Shown piece after piece: positions 37,497-47,850 of a stretch of 64,000 nucleotides of DNA (positions within the stretch are counted from its first letter, which is position 1; each line of letters starts with the position of its first letter). The DNA lies in the NCBI GenBank assembly GCA_900491605.1, contig UESW01004825.1, positions 1 through 64,000 on the forward strand, written 5' to 3'. The translations under genes and the position numbers were made by a program. The DNA comes from Calamus simplicifolius. Taxonomy: Eukaryota; Streptophyta; Magnoliopsida; Arecales; Arecaceae. Below the pieces are notes generated by a model. It saw nothing but the letters and a program-made list of their open reading frames with translations, made no database searches and was not told where the DNA came from.

Positions 37497-38984
37497 ATGA
37501 GCAGCTTACCATCCAGTTCTAGTGGACATGGTGAGAATGTCTTCACAGTACCGTCTTCAGCATATACTGCAGTCACAACACCTTCTGAAATATCATCCAC
37601 AAATCCTAGTAGCAGGATATTGATTAGAGTTGAAGATAATAAGTAAAGAATTTCTCTATTTAATTTTATCTTATGTATATTTATCTATTGTGCGTGTAAG
37701 ACTTTGTTGTTTTCAAGTTATAGTATATGTTTCTGTTTGTGCCATTGCTTTTTTTCAGGTTAGTTCCTGTCAGTGCCAGTTCATTTCCTCCATGTCAAGC
37801 AATATCAACTTATATGGCTTCAAAATTTGATGAAAGACAAGAAGCAACTACATATAGTGGGAAGCATATCTCACCAGCTCTTAGAGAATTTTTTTGGGAG
37901 GAGTTTAAGGTTGTAATATTTAATATATCTATTATTGTGAGTCAAATAGATTCAAAAATGATTTTACAATTATAAGTTTAGATTTTAAATTATATTCTAT
38001 AATTAACACTTTTGTTGTGCTCATAACTTATAATTATTGCAGAAGATGTACACTTGGGACCCTTTAGATGATGAGGCTATTAAGAGCTGTTGGTGGCAAA
38101 ATGTTAAAATGCAGTATACCAAGCATATTCATAGTTGGAGGCATTCTAAGAATGGCAAGCCAGGCTGTGTTACTCAAAAAATTTGGGATACTTGGCAACA
38201 ACTTTGGAGCAGTCCAGATTGGAAAGATAAAGCTAAACAAAGTCGTCTAACTGAGACAAATGGTCCAGGTACCGGTGTGACTAAGCATACATGTGGATCT
38301 CGATCTATGGTGGAGCATTCTTTAAAAATGGTAAAGTATCAATGTATTTGTCTTAATGGTTTAAATTGTACTTGTTTTCATTTTGTAATCATCTAAACAT
38401 GTAATTACTAACTTATTATTGTTGTAGGCTGAAGAGTTAAAACGTCGGCCCAATAGTTGGGAGCTATTTAAAAAAGTACACACCAAAAAAGATGGAACTT
38501 TTATAGATGCGAAGTCCAAAAAAGTAAATGTATGTTTATATACTATTTCTATTAATATTTATTGTATTTGTAATTTTTAAATCGCAAAGTCATAATCTAA
38601 CTTAAATAATTTATTTTATTATAGGATCGCATGGAGGAGTTGGTGTCTTCTGTATCTCAGTCTTTGGATGAGGGTTCAGAACCTCTACCAATTGATATTG
38701 ATGCTCTTTACTTTGAGGCTGCAGGTGGAGAGAAGAAGAGGCGTATATATGGTCTTGGTTCACGAGCAGTGTCTTTATATCCTGCTTCATTTTAGAGCTG
38801 CAGAATCTCATATCCATCACATGTTGCAGCTCAAGTTAAGGAGCTTGCAGAGAAGCAACATGAGCTTGCAGAGAAGCAAGCAGAGATGGATATAAAGATT
38901 GCTGAGTTGAATGCGCAAATGGAGCATCTACATCAGATGGAGGGGCAGATGAAGCGCTTCATGGAGCATATGGACTTTGCATAA
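37497..38984 (+). pseudogene. TNPA-type CACTA protein, one stop codon (element 3)
   Basis: Exons 37497-37642, 37759-37909, 38043-38330, 38428-38529 and 38625-38984 join in phase. Ser/Thr-rich N-terminus; core with KHISPALREFFWEEFK and KMYTWDPLDDEA, then GPGTGVTKHTCGSRSM. The last exon has RRIYGLGSRAVSLYP, then TAG at 38793-38795, then an in-frame coiled coil of repeated KELAEKQHE units to the TAA at 38982-38984. The stop removes only the coiled coil, so a truncated repeat-binding protein could still be made. Exons 3 and 4 align in position and length with those of the gene at 3920-5410. Confidence 0.82.
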
Positions 38985-40627
38985 GAGTTCCATGGATCAG
39001 GATCTTCTGCATCTTAACTTGATAAGGGTGCAAGAGCTTAAATAGGGGGAGTATGTGAGGACTCGTGTGGTTGTGTTTCTAGTCTCACATTGGTTGTGCT
39101 AAGAATTCCTTTTGGCCAATTTGGGTCAACTCTTAGGTCATTACAAATTAAGTAGTGCTGGGTATAAAGATTTCTTTAAAAATGAAATAAATTAGAATTC
39201 CTTTGCACTGTTGTTCTAAGAATTCCTTTGCATTGTTAGCATTAAATTAGGAGCCTGCAGATTTCTTTCTTGGCTTTTTTCATCCAGTGGTAAAAGCTCA
39301 GAACTTTTCAATGATTTTTTAGACTCTTTTCTTTAGACTCTTCCTGCTTGTCTTAAATTTATAAATGCTCTAGGAGATGTCTAAACTTTGATGAAAATGC
39401 ATGTGCTGATAATCCAAGCAATGGAGGTTTGTCTCTTTTGATCTATGCATAACTTTTTGTTCTCAGAATTTGATTAGAGTTGGGAATCGATTGGATCCAA
39501 AATAGAACAAGACAATGCTATAGGTTACAAATTCATGGTAGTGTTCTCATTATTCATTTTGACAGGTCAATGTACTGGAAATCTAGTTACTCTACTGTTA
39601 CTTTGATCTATTAACGTGCAGGAGTTGATCCTTGAAATTCCATAGCTTGCCACCATACTTCACTTCTCCATGATGATATAATTTAGCTTTTCTTGTTTAG
39701 GAAACTGAAACACTGCCTAGAATGCAAAAGGGCCATATGAGCCTTCCTCTTACCTTTATAATTTTTCTGGGGTTACAGAAATTGCAGTGGTTTTGTGATA
39801 AGGTTTATTACCTTATCGGTCAGCATTTCCATTCACTTGGAAGAACTCCCTTGTGCCTTTCATGTTTGTTAGAGTAGCTAGGAAGATTTTTACCCATTTC
39901 CTTCAAACCTTTGATGCATGATTCTCTCTCTCATTTTTATGATCTAAAATACTTAGTATATGTGTAAAATAAACTTTTCATTTTTAGGATGCACTTGCTG
40001 CCATCAAAGGTGGTCGTGTACCTCCTCCTGGGAGCTTGCCATCTTTTGTATAGGTTATTCTCATTAAATCATTAGTTTTAGTACAATCAATATTATGTCT
40101 CATTATTTTGTATAAGTTCCAATATCCCACAAGTTGTCATTCCTGCAACCTAGCAGACATTCATTACTTCTAAACGAGCATGGCTAGTTCTGGTGCTTAT
40201 CTTTAGGAATTCTGTTTCTTGTCAAGGGAGAAAAGCAAGTTACCCAACATCACATATTTTCAGATTTGTTTAATGCATTCTTGTAGTCCGTGCAGCTAAA
40301 GATGTGTGAATATGTCAAATTCACACATTCATGTCCACTATTTACCAATTCTCTTTCAGGGAGTGTGCTTTGTAGAGAAATATATTAATACATATTGTCT
40401 ACCAAGTGTCAATTTATAATGTAGGTCTCATCTTGGATTTTTGGGAGCAGTATGACAACAATGCAAGGTAAAATCTGTTGCAGCAAATATGTATGCAAAT
40501 AAGAAAAACCAAAGCAATTGCAATAAGAATTTCTAGATTCTAACAAAAGATGTGTGGCAAGGCTAACGTACATGGATGCTCTGTAATAGCATTCCGAGCT
40601 AATTGTTTACCAATAAAATTCCTACAG
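38985..40627. other. AT-rich stretch between TNPA gene and captured kinase
   Basis: Mostly T-rich intron-like DNA. At 39989-40054 a short exon-like block after TTTTTAG reads DALAAIKGGRVPPPGSLPSF and then stops. It could be another captured exon, but I cannot assign a family. The boundary between transposon DNA and captured host DNA is somewhere in here. Confidence 0.4.
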
Positions 40628-40926
40628 CTGCTGCTCTCCGATCTCTTGCGAGTTACTGGAAGAACACACCACCAAGCTGGGGGCAGACAGATGATCCCTG
40701 TGGTACAAAGTGGGACGGAGTCAGTTGCAACGATTTGAGGGTTACTACGCTGTGAGTCTTTGATTGCTGAACTCAATATTTTCTGCTCTCCTACCATTGC
40801 TTACCTAATTTTCATGTCCACAGGAAGCTATTCAGCATGGGCCTGGAAGGCACGTTAAGCAGCGACATAGGGAACCTCACAGAGTTGCGAACCCTGTAAG
40901 TTTGCCTGTTTAATTTGTTTACGAAC

Positions 40927-42500
40927 TGATGACGCCAAGTCACCGCCTTCGAACGTCGGGGAAGACGGATGTCTCGCTCCGGGAAATCCTGCAAGAAAAG
41001 TCCCCGAGGACCGGTAGCACCGGTGGGGACCCTCCGACGATCAAGTTAGTGGCTTGGGTTCAGACAAGGAACCACCCCCCGCGAAGAGAAGCTGGGGCAG
41101 TTAGGGTTTTTGCTGAGAGGAAGAAAGCTCAGAGAACCAGAGTTCGGATCCCCTTACAGCCTGAATATGTCTCTTTTATACCTGTCCGAATACAGTGACT
41201 TGCAGCTTCGGAAGACCTTTCTTGTACTGTCACCGATGGATGTGACTGGGCTCCATTGCTAGAGGCGGCGAGTCGTACACCCTAGTAAGGCATGGTGGCG
41301 CACAGAGGCATGCAACGCGCCAAACATCGTTATGAGGCATGACCCTCCGTACCGGGGCACACTTTACAGGAGTACTAAATGGCACTACGGCAAGGCACAG
41401 CCATGTGCCGAAGATCATGTGTGAGCACCGTGCATGCTGATAGTTGCTGTTTTCTTCGGCGGTTGAATAGCGTGTTGACCATGCACGCTGAGGCCAGTAG
41501 GGGCCCCGGGGTTAAGAAATGATGACCCCACCCCGACCCTAAGGGGGTGCCGGAGGTGGGGAAATGACCGTTCACCCCGAGGCCGGTAGGGGCCCCGGGT
41601 TAAGAAATGATGACCCCACCCCGATCCCGAGGGGGTGCCGGAGGTGGGGAAAAGACCGTTTACCCCGAGGCCGGTAGGGGCCCCGGGGTTAAGAAATGAT
41701 GACCCCACCCCGACCCCGAGGGGGTGCCGGCGGTGGGAAAATGACCGTTTACCCCGAGGCCGGTAGGGGCCCCGGGGTTAAGAAATGATGACCCCACCCC
41801 GACCCCGAGGGGGTGCCGGAGGTGGGGAAATGACCGTTTACCCCGAGGCGGTAGGGGCCCCGGGGTTAAGAAATGATGACCCCACCCCGACCCCGAGGGG
41901 GTGCCGGCGGTGGGGAAATGACCGTTTACCCCGAGGCCGGTAGGGGCCCCGGGGTTAAGAAATGATGACCCCACCCCGACCCCAAGGGGTGCCGGAGGTG
42001 GGGAAATGACAGTTCACCCCGAGGCCGGTAGGGCCCCGGGGTTAAGAAACAATGACCCACCCCGACCCCGAGGGGGTGCCGGAGGTGGGGAAATGACAGT
42101 TCACCCCAAGGCCGGTAGGAGCCCCGGGGTTAAGAAACGATGACCCCACCCCGACCCCGAGGGGGTTTCGGAGGTGGGGAAATGACAGTTCACCCCGAGG
42201 CCGGTAGGGGCCCCGGGGTTAAGAAATGATGACCCCACCCCGACCCCGAGGGGGTGCCGGAGGTGGGGAAATGACAGTTCACCCCGAGGCCGGTAGGGGC
42301 CCCGGGGTTAAGAAACGATGACCCCACCCCGACCCCGAGGGGATGCCGAAGGTGGGGAAATGACAGTTCACCCCGAGGCCGGTAGGGGCCCCGGGGTTAA
42401 GAAACGATGACCCCACCCCGACCCCGAGGGGGTGCCGGAGGTGGGGAAATGACGGTGACTGCCGTTACCCTGCCTGATGACGTTGGGATCAGTCATATCA
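40927..42500 (-). repeat. 3' LTR of the Tat element
   Basis: This 1574-bp LTR differs from its partner by only about three substitutions in the roughly 560 bp before the internal repeats, for example near 41005, 41130 and 41487. Contains a minus-strand TATAAAAG (41180-41173) and eleven 89-bp repeats in U3. Confidence 0.92.
41498..42452. repeat. 89-bp tandem repeats in 3' LTR
   Basis: About eleven units with a period of 88-89 bp (starts at 41498, 41587, 41675, 41764 and so on). Each contains TAGGGGCCCCGGGGTTAAG, GATGACCCCACCCCGACC and GGAGGTGGGGAAATGAC. The GGGGCCCC palindrome recurs once per unit. Confidence 0.92.
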
Positions 42501-42520
42501 GATGCCCCCTCGCCCCTGGG
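42501..42520 (-). promoter_or_regulatory. Polypurine tract of Tat element
   Basis: Read on the minus strand the bases next to the 3' LTR are GGGGCGAGGGGGCATC, purine-rich and identical in its last eleven bases to the tract of the LARD-like element. Confidence 0.72.
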
Positions 42521-43006
42521 GCGAAGCGGGTCCCACCGCTGAGGCCCAAGGGGCGTTCTCCACGTGGCTGATCCCTAGCCTTGTTCCTTATGCGGACGGT
42601 ACGGGGGATGCAAAGAGACGGCCTTCCGTACCACGCCAGCCACGATCGCCCTCGAAAGTGAGGATCAGCTCTTCGAAGTCCGCGCGGAAAGGTGCGTAAT
42701 GATTTCTTCCCATTACGGCGATATCAACGGGGGCCCCACCATCGGTCGGGGGCGTATCGCGCCGCGCGCTGGGGCACTCCTCGAGGCGAGCCAGCGTATG
42801 GTGAAGGGCCGCGTGGCCGACGGGACATGGCGGGATGTTTTGAAAACCCCACAAAGCCAGGCGAGGGGGAAGGAACTGGCACCATACCACCCCATCATCG
42901 TCTTCCTCTTTGCCTGTTCTCCTAGTGCTCCTGCAACCTGCAAGCTCGCGTCCAGCTTTCCTTGTTTCTCCAGGTCAGCCTCTTTCGTCTTGATTCTTCT
43001 TTTTTC

Positions 43007-45251
43007 ATGAGTCTACCCTCTTGGACATCGGAGGACGGTTCTGAGGACCGCCCTCCCTCTGTGGGGCCCCAAACCCCTTCTCCTTCTCCTCCAATCGAGT
43101 GGTCCTCTGATTCAGAGGACCACGTTCCTTTGGCCCGGCGACGGGCCGCCGGCGGAGCCGCCGGTGGAGCTGCCGGTGGAGCCTCGTTGAGGGGTCGTCG
43201 GCCGGGGGTCGGGACCTCCTCGAGGGTGGAGGAATCCCCAGGGGGGGTAGCCTCCTCGATGACACGGTCGGATCTGGAAAGGATCCGGGCCCGTTATCGG
43301 ATCCCTCAGGAGATCAACCTATTTCTTCCGACCCCCGACGACCGGGTTATCTCCTCCCGACCCGGTCGCGTAGCCTTTTACGAGGTCTGCCTACAGGTAG
43401 GCCTCCGTCCTCCTTTCCACCCTTTTTTCATCACGCTCCTTGACTTCTATTCTTTAACCCCCTCCCAGCTAGTCCCGAACTCTTGTCGGGTAATTAGCGC
43501 CTTTGTTATCCTTTGTCATCGCCTAGGTATTACCCCTAGGGTCAGTTTGTTCCGTAATTTTTATTCTCTTCGGGCCCAGAAGGGATGGTGGGTGTTTCAG
43601 CCCCGACCCAATAGGGTCATTAAGCTCCTTTTGCCTTCATCGATTAAGGGGTGGAAACCCCGTTTCTTTTTTGCTAATATCGATCAAGTCCGGCCCCGGT
43701 GGGGGAACCCCGACCTCCGAGGGAATGTCGCGACTGTCCAGCCTGGGGACCGGGAGGCGATGGGGGCCTTGCTGACTGCCGAGATTCCCCGGTACACCCT
43801 ACTGCTAGGGGAGGAAAACTTCGAGTTGGCGGGCCTAGTCTCCCATCGGGGTAAGTCCTCTTCGCACTTAGCTAAAAATCCCGCTCTTCTCTCTTTTTTT
43901 TTTTTTTTTTTTTTGCTGAAAACTTGACTTGCATTGTGCAGCAATGAAAGTTCCGAGGGCGAAGTTGTTAAAGGTCATCAAGAAAAGGGGTCGGGAAGGA
44001 TCATCCGGGGGGCAGCAAGCCCCGGCCCCGAAGCGCTTGGTGATCCGGGCCTCCTCCTCCTCCGCGAGGGCCTCCCCCCCAGCGAGGACCTCCCCTCCCG
44101 GGATTCCGCAACACATCCCTGTCCTCGCGGAGGTCGACCTTACGGCCGACACTCCACCGGAGGCTGGAGCCGCAGCGGGAGGTACCACCGCAGAGTCGGT
44201 GGCGGGGGAGCCCGCGCCGACCGGAGGGCTCCCGGTTCCCGAGGGAGCGACTCCATTTGGTGCCAGCCGGGACTGGGGTGAGGGGCCATCCGGTCCCACC
44301 AGTCCAGCCCCCGAGGGGCCGGTTAGGGGCGACCCGCCCACAGGGCCGGGGAGGTCAGAGGCGGCAGAGGGAAGTGGGGACGCACCCAGGTCGCCCCTGG
44401 ACTTCCTGGGCGATGGCTATTGGGCCGAGCGGGTCCTGGGCTCGGTTCTGGATCCTAGGATCACCGAAGGCCTTGGTCGTCAGAAGACAGGCGAGTTCTT
44501 CAGGGAATCTTATGCCGCTGCGTTCAGGGTAGGCGACCTTCTTGCCCTTTATCCCTTATTGTTCATGTACACATACTTTGCTGACTTGAGGCTTGTGCGC
44601 GCAGATTGTGCATTCCCTAAAGGCTGCTAGGGAGGTGATCCGCGGGGAGAAGAACCTTCTCCGGGAGATGCAGGACCGCGCAGAAGCAGCAGAAAAGGCA
44701 CTGGAGGAGATCAAAGAGTCCTGCGCCAGCGAGGTAAGAGCCGCCGAGGGCAAAGCGGAGATCGAGGCCAACCGCGCGCGCAGCGATCTCCCAGATGATG
44801 GAGTCCGAGAGCGCGGTTATGGCGAGGGACATTCATATCTCGGAGCTAACCGAGGCTCTTCGGGAGGCTGAGGAACGGGCGGGAGCGGCGTCGGAGGAGG
44901 CTAGAGCGGCGAGAGAAGAGGCCGAAGTGGCAAAAGAAGAGGCTGGCAAAAGAAGAGGCTGGCCGGTATAAGGAAGAGATAGGTCGCGCCAGAGAAACCG
45001 AGAGGGACGCGGCGGAAGCCTTAGCCGCAGAAAAAACTCGAGCTGCCAGGCTTGTCGAAGAATACAGGTCGTCTGAGCGTTACACAGACGACCTAGCCGA
45101 AGCTTCAGCCGCCGCGTTCCTCGACGGATTCCAGTATGCCAAGGAGAAAGTGGCCAAGGATCTAGATTTCCCCCGCGCCCTGGAGGTTGAGCCAGAGCCA
45201 TCGTCGGACCCGGCCCCTTCCGATGACGAACCCGCACCGGCGGAGCCTTGA
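43007..45251 (+). pseudogene. Antisense spliced ORF of the Tat element (PF04195-like)
   Basis: This gene lies between pol and the 3' LTR on the strand opposite to gag-pol. Exon 1 is 43007-43850: an acidic Ser/Pro-rich start (MSLPSWTSEDGSEDRPPSV) and then a domain resembling 'putative gypsy type transposon' PF04195 (GRVAFYEVCLQVGLRPPFHP, FVILCHRLGITPRVSLF). Introns are 43851-43941 and 44529-44604. Exon 2 is Pro/Gly/Ala-rich; exon 3 is a long Glu/Ala coiled coil, ending DEPAPAEP with TGA at 45249-45251. A frame slip near 44795 and a 16-bp direct duplication near 44940 (GGCAAAAGAAGAGGCT twice) break exon 3. Tat elements commonly carry such antisense ORFs; their function is unknown. Splice sites are good GT-AG pairs that join in phase. 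Confidence 0.75.
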
Positions 45252-45728
45252 GTTCGCACCCGTTACTTTGCTGCCTTTCTTTGCTTCTGTAAGCCTGACT
45301 ATGTCGGGGTTTTGTAATCCCTTCTATTAATGAAAGCATCTTTCTCGACGATTTTTGCACTGTTATTGACTTTGTTGATTGACATGTGGCCACACGAGTC
45401 CATTCGTCCCGACGATTCTAGGGAACACCTTCCTACCCACGCCGTTCCGCCTTAATTACATGAACCCGCTAGTTAAAGTTAGGTGGGGTTGAATCTTGGG
45501 AGCGGGGGCACCGCTGATCGGAGACTAGGCCGGTAGGCGCCCTTGGAGCCATAGGCGTGACGCTTGATCAAGCATCGAACCTGGCGTTGGTCTGGCGCGC
45601 GGCTTGATGCCCGCGGGACTTGGCTTTGGTCTGACCGGTAGAGCGTCGGGTCCTGACTGCGAAGAACCCTTGGTGCGCCAATCCGCCGGTTAGCCGGGTT
45701 TTATGCTTGATTAGCGCGGGCTTTAAGT

Positions 45729-47752
45729 GCCGACGAAGTGCCGGGCTTTTGTTGTTGAGAGCCGGTGGTACACCGCTCTGCCAGTGGTACACTGGGCTTA
45801 TGCCTGGCTGGTGCAGGGCTTTGAGTGCCGACGAAGTGCCGGGCTTTTGTTGTTGAGAGCCGGTGGTACACCGCTCTGCCAGTGGTACACTGGGCTTATG
45901 CCTGGCTGGTGCAGGGCTTTGAGTGCCGACGAAGTGCCGGGCTTTTGTTGTGAGAGCCGGTGGTACACCGCTCTGCCAGTGGTACACTGGGCTTATGCCT
46001 GGCTGGTGCAGGGCTTTGAGTGCCGACGAAGTGCCGGGCTTTTGTTGCTGAGAGCCGGTGGTACACCGCTCTGCCAGTGGTACACTGGGCTTATGCCTGG
46101 CTGGTGCAGGGCTTTGAGTGCCGACGAAGTGCCGGGCTTTTGTTGCTGAGAGCCGGTGGTACACCGCTCTGCCAGTGGTACACTGGGCTTATGCCTGGCT
46201 GGTGCAGGGCTTTGAGTGCCGACGAGTGCCGGGCTTTTGTTGTGAGAGCCGGTGGTACACCGCTCTGCCAGTGGTACACTGGGCTTATGCCTGGCTGGTG
46301 CAGGGCTTTGAGTGCCGACGAAGTGCCGGGCTTTTGTTGTTGAGAGCCGTGGTACACTGATGCCTGGCTGGTGCAGGGCTTTGAGTGCCGACGAAGTGCC
46401 GGGCTTTTGTTGTGAGAGCCGGTGGTACACGCTCTGCCAGTGGTACACTGGGCTTATGCCTGGCTGGTGCAGGGCTTTGAGTGCCGACGAAGTGCCGGGC
46501 TTTTGTTGTTGAGAGCCGGTGGTACACCGCTCTGCCAGTGGTACACTGGGCTTATGCCTGGCTGGTGCAGGGCTTTGAGTGCCGACGAAGTGCCGGGCTT
46601 TTGTTGTTGAGAGCCGGTGGTACACCGCTCTGCCAGTGGTACACTGGGCTTATGCCTGGCTGGTGCAGGGCTTTGAGTGCCGACGAAGTGCCGGGCTTTT
46701 GTTGTGAGAGCCGGTGGTACACCGCTCTGCCAGTGGTACACTGGGCTTATGCCTGGCTGGTGCAGGGCTTTGAGTGCCGACGAAGTGCCGGGCTTTTGTT
46801 GTGAGAGCCGGTGGTACACCGCTCTGCCAGTGGTACACTGGGCTTATGCCTGGCTGGTGCAGGGCTTTGAGTGCCGACGAAGTGCCGGGCTTTTGTTGTT
46901 GAGAGCCGGTGGTACACCGCTCTGCCAGTGGTACACTGGGCTTATGCCTGGCTGGTGCAGGGCTTTGAGTGCCGACGAAGTGCCGGGCTTTTGTTGTTGA
47001 GAGCCGGTGGTACACCGCTCTGCCAGTGGTACACTGGGCTTATGCCTGGCTGGTGCAGGGCTTTGAGTGCCGACGAAGTGCCGGGCTTTTGTTGTTGAGA
47101 GCCGGTGGTACACCGCTCTGCCAGTGGTACACTGGGCTTATGCCTGGCTGGTGCAGGGCTTTGAGTGCCGACGAAGTGCCGGGCTTTTGTTGTGAGAGCC
47201 GGTGGTACACCGCTCTGCCAGTGGTACACTGGGCTTATGCCTGGCTGGTGCAGGGCTTTGAGTGCCGACGAAGTGCCGGGCTTTTGTTGTTGAGAGCCGG
47301 TGGTACACCGCTCTGCCAGTGGTACACTGGGCTTATGCCTGGCTGGTGCAGGGCTTTGAGTGCCGACGAAGTGCCGGGCTTTTGTTGTTGAGAGCCGGTG
47401 GTACACCGCTCTGCCAGTGGTACACTGGGCTTATGCCTGGCTGGTGCAGGGCTTTGAGTGCCGACGAAGTGCCGGGCTTTTGTTGTGAGAGCCGGTGGTA
47501 CACCGCTCTGCCAGTGGTACACTGGGCTTATGCCTGGCTGGTGCAGGGCTTTGAGTGCCGACGAAGTGCCGGGCTTTTGTTGTTGAGAGCCGGTGGTACA
47601 CCGCTCTGCCAGTGGTACACTGGGCTTATGCCTGGCTGGTGCAGGGCTTTGAGTGCCGACGAAGTGCCGGGCTTTTGTTGTTGAGAGCCGGTGGTACACC
47701 GCTCTGCCAGTGGTACACTGGGCTTATGCCTGGCTGGTGCAGGGCTTTGAGA
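45729..47752. repeat. 98-bp tandem array inside the Tat element
   Basis: About 21 head-to-tail units of 97-98 bp. Each has TGCCGACGAAGTGCCGGGCT, GAGAGCCGGTGGTACACCGC, TCTGCCAGTGGTACACTGGG and TGCCTGGCTGGTGCAGGGCT. Length variants come from TTGTTGTTGAG against TTGTTGTGAG, and one unit near 46345-46365 has lost about 40 bp. Two near-palindromes occur per unit, CGGTGGTACACCG and CCAGTGGTACACTGG. Open frames on both strands here are periodic artefacts. It sits between the pol stop and the antisense ORF. Confidence 0.93.
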
Positions 47753-47850
47753 AGATTCAGATAACTAGAATTGAATCTTGTTAGCATTGAATAAGGGATG
47801 AATACCCAAACAAACACGGAGACGATGCTTAACATGAAAAAATGGATACA

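Noticed and set aside
39989..40054. Short exon-like DALAAIKGGRVPPPGSLPSF after a TTTTTAG acceptor
   Set aside because: Too short to assign, no neighbouring exon found. Kept only as a remark.
45729..47752. Possible CRISPR-like array
   Set aside because: Units are contiguous and nearly identical over their full 98 bp with no unique spacers, and the setting is a plant retrotransposon.
45568..47835. Many overlapping open frames on both strands with repeated peptides such as GTSSALKALHQPGIS
   Set aside because: They follow from a 98-bp tandem repeat without stops; each frame recurs every three units on both strands. No independent coding evidence.
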